A DNA stretch of 64,000 nucleotides from JAAYBF01 sp963716445 (GCA_963716445.1 OY970313.1:806001-870000); one strand, 5' to 3'. Shown: positions 22,882 to 31,807, numbered from the stretch's first letter. Translations and numbers: made by a program. Notes: generated by a model not told the origin, from the letters alone.

Positions 22882-23727
22882 GTGGCCACCTGCTACCGCC
22901 ATCCCAGCCGCGAGACAGGCGTCTCGTGCTCGAACTGCGACCGCCCGATCTGCCCCGACTGCATGACGGTCACGTCGGTCGGGATGCGCTGCCCGGAGTG
23001 CGCCCGCCAGCGCACCCGCGTCCGCCGGGTCGGCGCGGCGGGCGTCGGCGAGGAGCCGACGCTGACCTACGTCCTGATCGGGATCAACGTCGCGGTCGCG
23101 CTCGGCGCCTTCCTGAGCGGCGCGAGCGCAACCGGCGGCGGCGGGATCGGCCAGTCGTCGCTGCTCGCCGACGGCTCGGTGTCGCGCGTCGCGATCGACC
23201 AGGGCGAGTACTGGCGCCTGCTGACCGCCGGCTTCCTGCACACCGGCCTGATCCACCTGCTTTTCAACATGTTCGCCCTCTACATCCTCGGCGGGATGCT
23301 CGAGCCGGCGATCGGGCGCCTGCGCTTCGCGATCGTCTACTTCGTGTCGCTGCTCGCCGGCTCGTTCGGTGCGCTGCTGCTCGAGGCGGACGCCGCGACC
23401 GCCGGCGCGTCGGGCGCGATCTTCGGCCTGATGGGAGCCGCGGTGATCGTGATGCGCGACCGCGGCATCAATCCGATGGAGAGCGGTATCGGGCTGTGGA
23501 TCGGGCTCAACCTGCTGATCACCTTCGCGATCCCGGGGATCTCGATCGGCGGCCACATCGGCGGCCTGATCGGCGGGACGCTGGTCGCGCTGGTCTTCAC
23601 CGAGGTCGCCGGCCGGATCCGCGCACCGGAGAGCCTGACGGCAATGCTCGCGGCGGCGATCGGCGTGGTCTCGGTCGTCGGAGCGATCGCGGTGTCGGCC
23701 GGCGCCAGCGGCGGCCTGGGCGTCTAG
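22882..23727 (+). CDS. rhomboid-family intramembrane serine protease with N-terminal zinc finger
   Basis: A protein of 281 residues. Residues 3-40 hold a B-box-like zinc finger (CYRHPSRETGVSCSNCDRPI, then CPDCMTVTSVGMRCPEC). The six-helix rhomboid core follows, with HTGLIHLLFNMFALYILGG, the nucleophile in GASGAIFGLMGA and the catalytic His in IGGHIGGLIGG. It cleaves membrane proteins within the bilayer. The substrate is unknown. This zinc-finger/rhomboid layout is common in actinobacteria. Confidence 0.92.
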   Translation: MATCYRHPSRETGVSCSNCDRPICPDCMTVTSVGMRCPECARQRTRVRRVGAAGVGEEPTLTYVLIGINVAVALGAFLSGASATGGGGIGQSSLLADGSVSRVAIDQGEYWRLLTAGFLHTGLIHLLFNMFALYILGGMLEPAIGRLRFAIVYFVSLLAGSFGALLLEADAATAGASGAIFGLMGAAVIVMRDRGINPMESGIGLWIGLNLLITFAIPGISIGGHIGGLIGGTLVALVFTEVAGRIRAPESLTAMLAAAIGVVSVVGAIAVSAGASGGLGV

Positions 23728-23744
23728 CGCTCGGGCTTCCTGGG

Positions 23745-23750
23745 GATACT
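23745..23750 (+). promoter_or_regulatory. putative leaderless -10 box (GATACT)
   Basis: GATACT lies 6 nt before ATG 23757 of the pterin dehydratase gene. Confidence 0.4.
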
Positions 23751-23756
23751 GCGCCA

Positions 23757-24035
23757 ATGGCACTCTTGGAGCGGGACGAGGTCGAGCACCGCCTGCGCGA
23801 GCTCGACGGATGGGAGATCGAGGGCGAGGCGTTGATCAAGCAGTTCAAGGCGGGGGACTTCTCCGGGGCGGTCGCGCTCGTCGACCGGATGGTCCCGGTG
23901 GCGAACGGGATGAACCACCATCCCGACATCTCGATCTCCTGGGACACCGTGACGGTCCTGGTCACGACCCACTCGGAGGGCGGCCTGACGGCATCCGACT
24001 TCGACCTTGCCGCGCGGATCGACGCGTTGGCTTGA
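23757..24035 (+). CDS. pterin-4a-carbinolamine dehydratase
   Basis: A protein of 92 residues, standard length for the family. Motifs include LRELDGWEIEGEALIKQF, GMNHHPDISISWDTV (the two catalytic histidines in the NHHP motif) and LTTHSEGGLTASDFDLA in close form. It dehydrates 4a-hydroxytetrahydropterin to recycle pterin cofactor after aromatic amino acid hydroxylation. No hydroxylase gene lies nearby. The stop is followed by a 180-bp GC-rich gap with only the small frame described at 24153. Confidence 0.93.
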   Translation: MALLERDEVEHRLRELDGWEIEGEALIKQFKAGDFSGAVALVDRMVPVANGMNHHPDISISWDTVTVLVTTHSEGGLTASDFDLAARIDALA

Positions 24036-24152
24036 CGCCTTGGCGGAGGCGCGCAGCCGGATCGGTCCGACGGCCACGTTCGCGGCTGGCTGGAGCGAGA
24101 TCCGGCGAGCACCGCGGCATTTGCCTCGGCTGCTACGTTCCGCATTCCTCAG

Positions 24153-24221
24153 ATGAGCGACGACGAGCCTCCTCGAAGTAGGTCCGCGCCGGGCCTGCCA
24201 GCCCGCGAGGGTCCGCCGTGA
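24153..24221 (+). CDS. possible 22-codon upstream frame, coupled to the CorC-like gene
   Basis: ATG 24153 opens a 22-residue Pro/Arg/Ser-rich frame whose TGA overlaps GTG 24218 by the GTGA arrangement. No strong Shine-Dalgarno site is visible. It may be a leader peptide or chance. Confidence 0.25.
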   Translation: MSDDEPPRSRSAPGLPAREGPP

Positions 24222-25564
24222 CCGAGCTTCTGCTCCTGGTCGGCGTGGCCGTGCTCGTCGCGGCCAACGGCTTCTTCGTCGCGGCCGAGTTCGCGCTCGT
24301 CCGCACCCGCGAGAGCAAGCTCGAGCAGATGGAGGAGGAGGGCCTCAGCGGCGCCGCGCTCGCCGGCGAGCAGGTCGACCGCATCGACGAGTACCTGTCG
24401 GCCTGCCAGCTCGGCATCACGATGGCATCGATCGGCATCGGCTTCCTCGGCGAGCCGGCGATCGCCAGCCTGCTCGAGGAGCCGCTCGGCAACGTGATGG
24501 GCCATGGCGCCGCCGTCGCGATCGCGTTCACGCTCTCCTACCTGATCGTCACGAGCGCGCACATAACCGTGGGCGAGCAGGTGCCGAAGATCTACGCGAT
24601 CACCCACCCCGAGGGAACGGTCCGGCGCATCGCCCGGCCGCTGCGGGCGTTCCGCGTCGCCTTCCGTCCGTTCATCTGGGCGCTCAACTCGGCCTCCAAC
24701 GCGATGCTGAAGGCGATCGGCGTCGACCCTAAGGCCGAGTTCGAGGAGATCTCGACGTCCGAGGACCTCAAGCTGCTGATCGTCCGCAGCGCGACCGGCG
24801 GCAAGATCGACCCCGGCGAGGCCGGGATGCTCTCCGGCGTCTTTCACCTCCACGAGCAGGAGGCGCGCCAGGTGATGACGCCGATACCCGCCGTCGTGAC
24901 GGTCGACGTGTCGGAGACGGCCGAGGAGGCGCTGCGGCGCTGCGTCGACTCCGGGCACACGCGCCTGGTCGTGACCGAGGACGGCAACACCGATCGGGTG
25001 CGCGGCATCGTCCACAACAACTCGCTCGCGCGACGGGTGCTCAACGAGGGGCCCGACGCCTCGATCGAGAGCAGCGTCAAGGACGCCCTGATCATTCCGG
25101 AGACGAAGTCGCTCGACGACCTGCTGGCGGACCTCCAGCGCGAGCGGGCGTCGCTCGCCGTCGTGATCGACGAGTACGGCCGCACGAGCGGAATCGTCTC
25201 GATCGAGGACATCGTCGAGGAGGTGGTGGGGGAGATCGCCGACGAGACCGACCCCGCCGTCGCCGGCGTTCGCCAGCTCGCCAACGGCGACTGGTGGGTG
25301 CGCGGCCACGTGCCGATCACCGACCTCGCCGACTACGGGCTCGAGCTGCCCGTCGACTCCGACGCCTACAACTCGGTCGGGGGCTTCGTCTTCGGCGAGC
25401 TCGGCCGGCTGCCGAAGCGCGGCGACATGGTGCGCGCCGACGGCTACTCGCTGCGCGTCGAGTCGGTTCGCGAGAACCGCATCGACGCCGTCCGGATCCG
25501 CGACCACGGCGACACGCCGCCGCTCGCCGACGCCGAGCCGCGCCAGTCGACCGAGGGCGCTTAG
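24218..25564 (+). CDS. CNNM/CorC-type membrane protein with CBS domains
   Basis: A protein of 448 residues. The N-terminal DUF21/CNNM membrane domain (about 1-190) starts with TELLLLVGVAVLVAANGFFV and includes AEFALVRTRESKLEQ. Two CBS domains follow (about 210-335, with QVMTPIPAVVTVD and GIVHNNSLARRV), then an acidic CorC_HlyC domain (VIDEYGRTSGIVSIEDIVEE and onward). The family is linked to magnesium/cobalt homeostasis. Older hemolysin labels are not informative. The gene end overlaps the convergent dehydrogenase gene by 4 bp. Confidence 0.9.
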   Translation: MTELLLLVGVAVLVAANGFFVAAEFALVRTRESKLEQMEEEGLSGAALAGEQVDRIDEYLSACQLGITMASIGIGFLGEPAIASLLEEPLGNVMGHGAAVAIAFTLSYLIVTSAHITVGEQVPKIYAITHPEGTVRRIARPLRAFRVAFRPFIWALNSASNAMLKAIGVDPKAEFEEISTSEDLKLLIVRSATGGKIDPGEAGMLSGVFHLHEQEARQVMTPIPAVVTVDVSETAEEALRRCVDSGHTRLVVTEDGNTDRVRGIVHNNSLARRVLNEGPDASIESSVKDALIIPETKSLDDLLADLQRERASLAVVIDEYGRTSGIVSIEDIVEEVVGEIADETDPAVAGVRQLANGDWWVRGHVPITDLADYGLELPVDSDAYNSVGGFVFGELGRLPKRGDMVRADGYSLRVESVRENRIDAVRIRDHGDTPPLADAEPRQSTEGA

Positions 25565-26346
25565 CCGTACTCGTAGAAGCCGGCGCCGGACTTGCGGCCG
25601 AGGCGGCCGGACGCGGCCAACTCGCGCAGGCGCTGGGGCACGTCGGCGCCGATCGACTCCCCGATCGCGACGGCGACGTCGAGGCCGACGAAGTCGAGCA
25701 GCGCCAGCGGTCCCATCGGATGACCGGCGCCGAGCTTCATGCAGGCGTCGACGGCCTCGGGCTCAAGGCCCTGGTCGTCGATCAGGCGGACGGCGTCGAA
25801 GAGGTAGGGGAAGAGCAGGCGGTTCACGACGAAGCCGGGCACGTCGGCGACCTCGACCGCCGTCTTGCCGAGCGCGTTGCAGAGTTCGCGCAGGCGCGCG
25901 CGCGTGTCGTCGGCGGCTTCGGCCGGAAAGGCCAGCTCGACCAGCTTCATCTTCTCGACGGGGTTGAAGACGTGCAGCGCGCCGAAGCGGTCCGGCCGTC
26001 CGCTCGCGCCGGCCAGCTCGGCGACTGAGAGCGACGACGTCGTGGAGGCCAGGAGGGCGGTCTCGGGCAGGAGGGCGCCTGCGCGCGCGAGCAGGTCGGC
26101 CTTGATCGCCGCATCCTCGGCGACGGCTTCGACGACGACCGTGCAGCCGGCGAGCGCGTCGAGGTCGGTCACCACGCGGCCACGCGAGCCCAGGCGCTCG
26201 CCCGCACGTGCCGCCGACTGCTCGCTGCGCGCCCAGAGGAGGACCGGCACCGCCGGCACGCGGCTCGCCGCCGCGCGCGCCAGTCCGCAGGCGATCGCGC
26301 CGCTGCCGAGGATCCCCAGCCGCTCGCTGCTTCCGTCGGCCGCCAC
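25561..26346 (-). CDS. 3-hydroxyacyl-CoA dehydrogenase (3-hydroxybutyryl-CoA dehydrogenase type)
   Basis: A protein of 261 residues. The Rossmann domain opens with RLGILGSGAIACGLARAA (GxGxxxxG, with the first repeat kept). HVFNPVEKMKLVELAF carries the catalytic His in the HxFNP motif, and DVPGFVVNRLLFPYLFDAVR starts the C-terminal helical domain. It oxidises 3-hydroxyacyl-CoA with NAD. GTG start at 26346. TAGGGT lies 9 nt upstream (26356-26361 on this strand). It is divergent from the thiolase gene, so the two beta-oxidation steps share a 157-bp intergenic region with an operator. Confidence 0.9.
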   Translation of the reverse strand: MAADGSSERLGILGSGAIACGLARAAASRVPAVPVLLWARSEQSAARAGERLGSRGRVVTDLDALAGCTVVVEAVAEDAAIKADLLARAGALLPETALLASTTSSLSVAELAGASGRPDRFGALHVFNPVEKMKLVELAFPAEAADDTRARLRELCNALGKTAVEVADVPGFVVNRLLFPYLFDAVRLIDDQGLEPEAVDACMKLGAGHPMGPLALLDFVGLDVAVAIGESIGADVPQRLRELAASGRLGRKSGAGFYEYG

Positions 26347-26408
26347 AGGCGCGGCACCCTACGAAAACCATCGTGTCTCGTGCTCTCCGGCACCCCGAGC
26401 GAAACTGG

Positions 26409-26424
26409 TTGACTGGCTAGTCAA
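26409..26424. promoter_or_regulatory. putative TetR-type operator TTGACT-GGCT-AGTCAA
   Basis: A perfect 6+6 palindrome with a 4-bp centre. TAGGCT follows at 26430-26435, so the operator occupies the -35/spacer region of the thiolase promoter. Two identical half-site pairs occur upstream of the acyl-CoA dehydrogenase at 46986 and 47009. Confidence 0.65.
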
Positions 26425-26503
26425 TCGAGTAGGCTTGTGTCAGAAGGCGCGCGCAGAGAGGGCGCAGGCGCCGCATCCGAATCTGCCGAAGGGACCCACC
26501 AAG

Positions 26504-27673
26504 ATGCGAAACGGAAGCCGTGAGGTCGTGATCGTCGAGGCCGTGCGCACGCCGATCGGGCGCGGCCACAAGGAGAAGGGCTACTACAAGGACACGCACG
26601 CCAGCAACCTGCTGGCCAAGACCTACGGCGAGGTCGTCGAGCGGTCGGGCGTCGACGCCTCCGAGGTCGAGGACGTGATCGCCGGCTGCGTCCAGCAGTT
26701 CGGCGAGCAGGCGTTCAACATCGGCCGCAACGCCTGGCTCGAGGCCGGCCTGCCGATGGAGACGCCGGCGACCACGATCGACCGCCAGTGCGGGTCCGCC
26801 CAGCAGGCCGTCAACTTCGCCGCCGCCCAGATCGGCGCCGGCGTGCTCGACTGCGCGATCGGCTCCGGCGTCGAGCACATGGGCCACATCTCCTTCGCCG
26901 ACGGCATGAAGGTGATGTCCGAGTACGGCTCCGGGTTCTCGCCCGAGCTGCTGGAGAAGTACAACCTGATCCCGCAGGGCTTCTCCGCCGAGATGATCGC
27001 CGACCAGTGGGAGATCCCCCGCTCGGAGCTCGACGAGCTCGCCGTGCGCTCGCACAAGCTCGCGCACCAGGCGACCGAGGAGGGCCGCTTCGAGCGCGAG
27101 ATGGTCCCGTTCCAGGTCAACGGCAACACCTACGTCACCGACCAGGGCATCCGTCCCGGGACCGACATCGAGACGCTCGCGGCGCTCAAGCCGGCGTTCA
27201 AGGAGGACGGCAAGATCACGGCGGCCAACTCGTCGCAGATCTCCGACGGCGCCGCGGCCGTGCTGCTGATGGAGCGCGGCAAGGCCGAGTCGCTCGGCCT
27301 GAAGCCGCGCGCCCGGATCGTCGACCAGGTGACCGTCGGCGTCGACCCGGTGATCATGCTCACCGGACCGATCCCGGCCACGCGCAAGCTGCTCGAGCGC
27401 AACGGGATGAAGATGGACGACATCGACCTGATCGAGATCAACGAGGCGTTCGCCCCGGTCGTCGCGGCCTGGCAGCGCGAGCTCGAGCCCGACATGGACC
27501 GCGTCAACGTCAACGGCGGCGCGATGGCCCTCGGCCACCCGCTCGGCTCGACCGGCGCCCGCCTGATCACGACGCTGCTCCACGAGCTCGAGCGCTCCGA
27601 CAAGAGCACCGGCCTCGTGACGATGTGCTGCGGCGGCGGCCTCGGCACGGGAACGCTGATCGAGCGGATCTAG
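26504..27673 (+). CDS. acetyl-CoA acyltransferase (thiolase)
   Basis: A protein of 389 residues. Catalytic residues are seen in TTIDRQCGSAQQAVNFAA (Cys nucleophile), NVNGGAMALGHPLGSTGAR (His) and MCCGGGLGTGTLIERI (second Cys). It performs thiolytic cleavage of 3-ketoacyl-CoA in beta-oxidation, or the reverse condensation. GAAGGGA lies about 8 nt before ATG 26504. The divergent 3-hydroxyacyl-CoA dehydrogenase supports a fatty-acid degradation role. A 47-bp palindrome begins 45 nt after the stop. Confidence 0.95.
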   Translation: MRNGSREVVIVEAVRTPIGRGHKEKGYYKDTHASNLLAKTYGEVVERSGVDASEVEDVIAGCVQQFGEQAFNIGRNAWLEAGLPMETPATTIDRQCGSAQQAVNFAAAQIGAGVLDCAIGSGVEHMGHISFADGMKVMSEYGSGFSPELLEKYNLIPQGFSAEMIADQWEIPRSELDELAVRSHKLAHQATEEGRFEREMVPFQVNGNTYVTDQGIRPGTDIETLAALKPAFKEDGKITAANSSQISDGAAAVLLMERGKAESLGLKPRARIVDQVTVGVDPVIMLTGPIPATRKLLERNGMKMDDIDLIEINEAFAPVVAAWQRELEPDMDRVNVNGGAMALGHPLGSTGARLITTLLHELERSDKSTGLVTMCCGGGLGTGTLIERI

Positions 27674-27718
27674 CCGGCTCGCGGGCGCCTTCCTGCGGCG
27701 CTCGGCGCCTGACCCGGG

Positions 27719-27765
27719 GTGAGGTCGAGCTTTCGGACGACATATGTCCGAAAGGTCGACCTCAC
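27719..27765. repeat. 47-bp palindrome, copy B (after the thiolase)
   Basis: Left arm GAGGTCGAGCTTTCGGACG, centre ACATA, right arm TGTCCGAAAGGTCGACCTC, with outer GT/AC. Two positions differ from perfect pairing. It starts 45 nt after the thiolase stop and ends 51 nt before the kinase gene. Confidence 0.88.
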
Positions 27766-27816
27766 CTGTCCGCGCGGCTGCCGTTAGCTCCGGCGTCGTG
27801 CGGGTAGGGGGCTGGG

Positions 27817-29256
27817 ATGGCGCTCGATACGCACGGCGCACTGTTGGCCGATCGCTATCGCAAGCTGGAGACGATCGGCGTTGGAGGGATGGCCCGGGTC
27901 TACCTGGCCGAAGACGAGTTGCTCGGCCGGCGGGTGGCCGTCAAGGTGCTGCACGCCGACAGCCCGGACGACGCGGCGATCCGCTTCCAGCGCGAGGCGA
28001 AGCTGGGCGCTTCGCTGAACCATCCGAACCTGGTGTCGGTCTTCGACATCGTCACAGAAGACGAATCGGTGCTGATCGTCATGGAGTACGTCGACGGCGA
28101 GACCCTGAAGGACGCGATCGCGCGCGGGCCGCTCCCGCCTCGGCGGGCGCTCGAGATCGTGCGCGACGTCGCCGCCGGGCTGGACCACGCGCACGCGCAC
28201 GGCATCGTCCATCGCGACGTCAAGCCGGCGAACATCCTGCTCCGCCGCGACGGGATAGCCAAGCTGGCGGACCTCGGGATCGCGACCGCCGCCGAGCGCA
28301 CGGCGATCACGCGCAGCGACGTCGTGCTCGGCACCGCCTCCTACATGGCGCCGGAGCAGCTCGCCGGCGGCCGCGCGGGGCCGGCGACCGACGTCTACGC
28401 GCTCGCCGCCGTCGCCTTCGAGGCGCTGTCGGGGAGGAAGGCGAGATCCGGCAAGACACCGGTCGAGGTCGCCCACGAGGTGGTGAGCGGCTCGCCGCCC
28501 GATCTGCGGCGGACGTGGAGCGATGCCCCGCCCGCGGTGGGCGCCGCGCTCGCGAGCGGCATGGCGCGCGAGCCGGGCGATCGCCCGGCATCCGCCGGAG
28601 CGCTTGCCGACGCGCTCGAGCGGGGACTGCGCTCGCGGCCGCGCCGCCACGCGGCGCCGGCGGCCGAGTCGACGGCCGCGCTTCCGCCGCGGTCGGACCG
28701 CGGTCGTCGTCGCTGGGCCTCGCTGGCGGCCGTCGCGGCGCTGCTGCTGGCCCTCGCCGTGGCCGGCTTCGCCGCGCTCGGCGGTGGGGACGACGACGCC
28801 GGCGGCGGTACGGGCCGCGAGCAAGTGGCGGCTGGCGACCGCGACGATCGCTCGGCGAAGGTGCGGTCGGACAAGGCGGACGCGAAGGGCGATCGACCGA
28901 CCGCCGAGGCGCCTGCTCCAGCTCCGCCGGCCACGCCGGCCGAGGAGCCGGCGGCAGAGCCGACTCCCGCGCCAACGTCGGACGACCCCGTCGCCCTCAA
29001 CGACGAGGGCTTCCGGCTGATGCAGTCGGGCGAGTACGACCAGGCGATCCCGCTGCTGCAGCAGGCCGTCCGCTCCTACCCCGAGGGATCCCAGGAGCTG
29101 ACCTACGGGTACGCCCTCTACAACCTCGGCCGCTCGCTGCGCCTGGCCGGACGTCCGGCCGAGGCAGTGCCGATCCTCGAGCGGCGGTTGCAGATCCCGA
29201 ACCAGACCGAGACGGTTCAGCGTGAGCTCGACGCGGCGCGCAGCGCCGCAGGGTGA
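27817..29256 (+). CDS. Ser/Thr protein kinase with TPR-like extracytoplasmic domain
   Basis: A protein of 479 residues. The kinase domain (about 13-275) has the glycine loop IGVGGMARVYLAED, VAVKVLH with the ATP Lys, HGIVHRDVKPANILL with the catalytic Asp, and LGTASYMAPEQLAGG in the activation segment. One transmembrane helix (ASLAAVAALLLALAVAGFAAL) follows, then a charged and Pro/Ala-rich linker, then two TPR-like helical repeats (NDEGFRLMQSGEYDQAIPLL and NLGRSLRLAGRPAEAVPILE). Thus the sensor domain is TPR-like instead of the usual PASTA. No partner phosphatase gene is adjacent. Confidence 0.92.
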   Translation: MALDTHGALLADRYRKLETIGVGGMARVYLAEDELLGRRVAVKVLHADSPDDAAIRFQREAKLGASLNHPNLVSVFDIVTEDESVLIVMEYVDGETLKDAIARGPLPPRRALEIVRDVAAGLDHAHAHGIVHRDVKPANILLRRDGIAKLADLGIATAAERTAITRSDVVLGTASYMAPEQLAGGRAGPATDVYALAAVAFEALSGRKARSGKTPVEVAHEVVSGSPPDLRRTWSDAPPAVGAALASGMAREPGDRPASAGALADALERGLRSRPRRHAAPAAESTAALPPRSDRGRRRWASLAAVAALLLALAVAGFAALGGGDDDAGGGTGREQVAAGDRDDRSAKVRSDKADAKGDRPTAEAPAPAPPATPAEEPAAEPTPAPTSDDPVALNDEGFRLMQSGEYDQAIPLLQQAVRSYPEGSQELTYGYALYNLGRSLRLAGRPAEAVPILERRLQIPNQTETVQRELDAARSAAG

Positions 29257-29323
29257 CGGCTACCGCAGCGCCGTGACGTCCTGCTGGCAGGGTTGGAGCC
29301 GAGGCGGGGTCGACGTTCTCGCG

Positions 29324-29632
29324 TCAGGCAGGCTCGTCCGGCTGGGAGCCGTTGGACTCCAGGCGCGCGATCAGCTCGTCCAGGCGCAGCTCGTCCAGCC
29401 CCTTGCCAACCGCCTCGAGCTCGGAGGCGCAGTAGTCGACGAGGGTGCGGCCCTCCTTGACGAGGTCGAGGGTCTCGCGCAGGCCGGCGGCGCCGGAGTC
29501 GAGGCGCTTGATGATCTCCTCGAGGCGCTGGGCGGCGGCCTCGTAGGTCGGCTGCTCGGACAGGTCGCTCGCCGGGGTCGCCGGGTCCGCGGGCCGAGGC
29601 GTCGGGAACTCCGGCTGCGTGTCGTCGGTCAT
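29324..29632 (-). CDS. xseB: exodeoxyribonuclease VII small subunit
   Basis: A protein of 102 residues. TYEAAAQRLEEIIKRLDSGA and the following LRETLDLVKEGRTLVDYC fit the short helical XseB family (about 60-80 core residues). An acidic N-terminal extension of 25 or so residues precedes it. The subunit helps XseA degrade single-stranded DNA. Its ATG overlaps the stop of xseA by 4 nt, so XseB is translated directly after XseA. Confidence 0.92.
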   Translation of the reverse strand: MTDDTQPEFPTPRPADPATPASDLSEQPTYEAAAQRLEEIIKRLDSGAAGLRETLDLVKEGRTLVDYCASELEAVGKGLDELRLDELIARLESNGSQPDEPA

Positions 29633-30882
29633 TCGTCCTCGATCCTCGCGCGGACACGATCGTCGTGGAAGCGGACGGACAGCTCGCGGGCGGCGCGGGC
29701 CGCGGCGGCGCTGGCGATCAGCTCGCCGGCGGCGTCCTCGACCAGCGCGTAGCCGCGCTCGAGCATCCGCTGTGGCTCCTGCTTCGCGGCGTCGGCCTTG
29801 CGCTCGATCACGAGCCGGTGACGCTCAGTGCGCTCGGTGCGAACCGTGAGCTGACGGGCGCTGGCGGCGCGCAGCTCGCGCGCCTTCTGGTGCAGGGCGA
29901 TCCGCTCGCGCTGGAGGTGCTGGGCGGGGGCGCGCGAGAGCGCCGAGAGCCGGCGGGCGCGGTCGACGAGCGCGCGCCGGCCGCAGCCGTCGAGGCGGCG
30001 CGCGGTCGCGAGGGTCGCTGCGCGCGCCTGGGCGCAGTCGACGCGGACGGCCGTCTCGGCGGCGTGGGTTGGGGTCGAGCAGGAGAAGGCGGCGACGTCG
30101 TCGATCAGCGTGCGGTCGGTGTGGTGGCCGACGCTCGCGATCACCGGGACCGGCAGGAGCGCGACGGTGCGGCAGAGCGTCTCGTCGGAGAAGGCCATGA
30201 GGTCCATCACCGAGCCGCCGCCGCGGGCGACGACGATCACGTCGACCTGCGCAACGGCGGCGAGGTCCTGGACCGCGCGGGCGATCGCCGGGGCGGCGCG
30301 GCGGTCCTGGACGGGGGCGAAGCCCCACACCAGCCGGCCCGCCCAGCCGCGGCGACGGAGGCCGGCGAGGACGTCGTCGCGCGCCTTGCCGCCCTCGCCG
30401 GTGACCACCCCGATCGTCCGCGGCAGCGCCGGCCGGGTCAGCGCCTTCTGCGGCTCGAACAGGCCCTCGCCGTGGAGGCGGCGGCGCAGCCGCTCGATCT
30501 GCGCCAGCAGCTCGCCCTCGCCGGCGAGCTTCAGGCCGGTCGCGCGGAAGGTGAAGGAGGGGGAGGAGGCGGCGCTGCCGGGGTAGTAGTCGCAGCCGCC
30601 GGCGAGCACGACCTGGGCGCCGTTCTCGAGCTCGACCTTGGCGCGGTCGTAGTCGTCGCGCCACATCGCGCAGGGGAGCGCGCCCTGCGCGTCGCGCAGC
30701 TCGAAGTAGACGGCGTTGGCGCGGACGCCGAGGTTCGAGACCTCGCCGAAGACCTGGACGCGCGCGAAGCCGCGCAGTTGGTCGCGCAACGCCGCCGCGT
30801 ACTCGCCGACCGCGAACGGGCCCTTCAGCGCGCTGCCGTCGATCCCGGCGGGCGTGGTCGACGTTGCGGGATCCAACTCCAT
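29629..30882 (-). CDS. xseA: exodeoxyribonuclease VII large subunit
   Basis: A protein of 417 residues. The N-terminal OB-fold begins with GPFAVGEYAAALRDQLRGFA and VQVFGEVSNLGVRANAVYFE. The catalytic region has RTIGVVTGEGGKARDDVLAG, VDVIVVARGGGSVMDLMAF and PVIASVGHHTDRTLIDDVA. A long coiled-coil C-terminus follows. The frame is open a long way further upstream, but ATG 30882 gives the family N-terminus and is preceded 6 nt earlier by GAAAAT. With xseB it forms a two-gene operon. Confidence 0.95.
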   Translation of the reverse strand: MELDPATSTTPAGIDGSALKGPFAVGEYAAALRDQLRGFARVQVFGEVSNLGVRANAVYFELRDAQGALPCAMWRDDYDRAKVELENGAQVVLAGGCDYYPGSAASSPSFTFRATGLKLAGEGELLAQIERLRRRLHGEGLFEPQKALTRPALPRTIGVVTGEGGKARDDVLAGLRRRGWAGRLVWGFAPVQDRRAAPAIARAVQDLAAVAQVDVIVVARGGGSVMDLMAFSDETLCRTVALLPVPVIASVGHHTDRTLIDDVAAFSCSTPTHAAETAVRVDCAQARAATLATARRLDGCGRRALVDRARRLSALSRAPAQHLQRERIALHQKARELRAASARQLTVRTERTERHRLVIERKADAAKQEPQRMLERGYALVEDAAGELIASAAAARAARELSVRFHDDRVRARIEDE

Positions 30883-30973
30883 GCACCGATTTTCGCAGCC
30901 GCTCCGGCGTGGCGGGTCGGATTCGGCCGCGCTTCGGCTGAAAGCGGCCCGTCGTTCCGGTGTGGAGGCCAGG

Positions 30974-30979
30974 TAGCGT
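30974..30979 (+). promoter_or_regulatory. putative leaderless -10 box (TAGCGT)
   Basis: TAGCGT lies 8 nt before GTG 30988 of the beta-lactamase-like gene. Confidence 0.45.
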
Positions 30980-30987
30980 GCGCGGGC

Positions 30988-31774
30988 GTGAGAGGCTCGG
31001 TGGCGGGGGCGGCAGCGCTGGGGCTGGCGGTCGCCATGCTGGCGGCGCCCGGCTCGGCGGCCGGCCGGCCGTTCGAAGGCGAGCGCTGGCGCCCCGGGCT
31101 CGAGCAGGCCCGCGCCTACGCCGCCGCGCGGGCGGGAACGATCTCCTTCGCGGTGCGCACGCGGCGGCGGCTGTATCGCTCCGACGCCTACCGGCCGTTC
31201 CCCTCGGCGAGCGTCGTCAAGGCGATGCTGATGGTCGCCTACCTCAACCACTCCAGCGTGCGCGGCCGCGCGCTGGGCGAGGCCGATCGCGCGCTGCTCG
31301 ACCCGATGGTGCGCTGGTCGGACAACGCCGCCGCGTCTCAGGTGCGCAACTTCGTCGGCGACGGCGCGCTGACGCGGCTCGCACGACGGGCGGGTATGGC
31401 GCGCTTCGCGGTCGCGCCGAGCTGGGGCAGCAGCCAGATCACCGCAGCGGGCCAGAGCAAGCTCTTCCTGCGGATCGAACGCTACGTCGTGCGTCGTCAC
31501 CGCGACACGGCGCTGCGCTTGCTCGCGGGAATCGTGCCGGCTCAGCGCTGGGGCATCGGGCGAGTGCGCCCCCCGGGTTGGGCGCGCTACTTCAAGGGCG
31601 GCTGGGGAAGCGGCTCGGGCGCGGTCGACCATCAGGTGGCCCTGCTGCGTCGCGGCCGCCGCCGCGTCGGGGTGGCCATCCTGACCACGGGGAGCCCGAG
31701 CCGGCAAGCAGACTCTCGAGGGGGTCGCGCGCCGCCTGCTGCGCGGCCTCGACCGCCGGTCAGCGCCGCGCTGA
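30988..31774 (+). CDS. secreted serine beta-lactamase-like hydrolase, 3'-end frameshift
   Basis: A signal peptide (VRGSVAGAAALGLAVAMLAA..) precedes a class A beta-lactamase-like domain: FPSASVVKAMLMVAYL holds the SxxK nucleophile, MVRWSDNAAA the SDN motif and FKGGWGSGSG the KxG motif. The reading frame loses coding character after AILTTGSPS. In the frame one base on, GKQTLEGVARRLLRGLDRR is the expected C-terminus and stops at 31774, before the promoter of the next gene. The unshifted frame runs to 31836, over the next start. A single-base indel near 31695-31705 is the simple explanation. Function may be beta-lactam hydrolysis or another secreted hydrolase. Confidence 0.75.
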
Positions 31775-31801
31775 GCGCCTGGCAGCCGGTCAGGACTGCG
31801 C

Positions 31802-31807
31802 TAGGGT
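31802..31807 (+). promoter_or_regulatory. putative leaderless -10 box (TAGGGT)
   Basis: TAGGGT lies 6 nt before GTG 31814 of the acyl-CoA dehydrogenase gene. Confidence 0.5.

Noticed and set aside
29629..31707. Upstream extension of xseA to a 692-residue protein
   Set aside because: The extra 275 residues have no family match and overlap the divergent beta-lactamase-like gene. ATG 30882 gives the normal ExoVII N-terminus.
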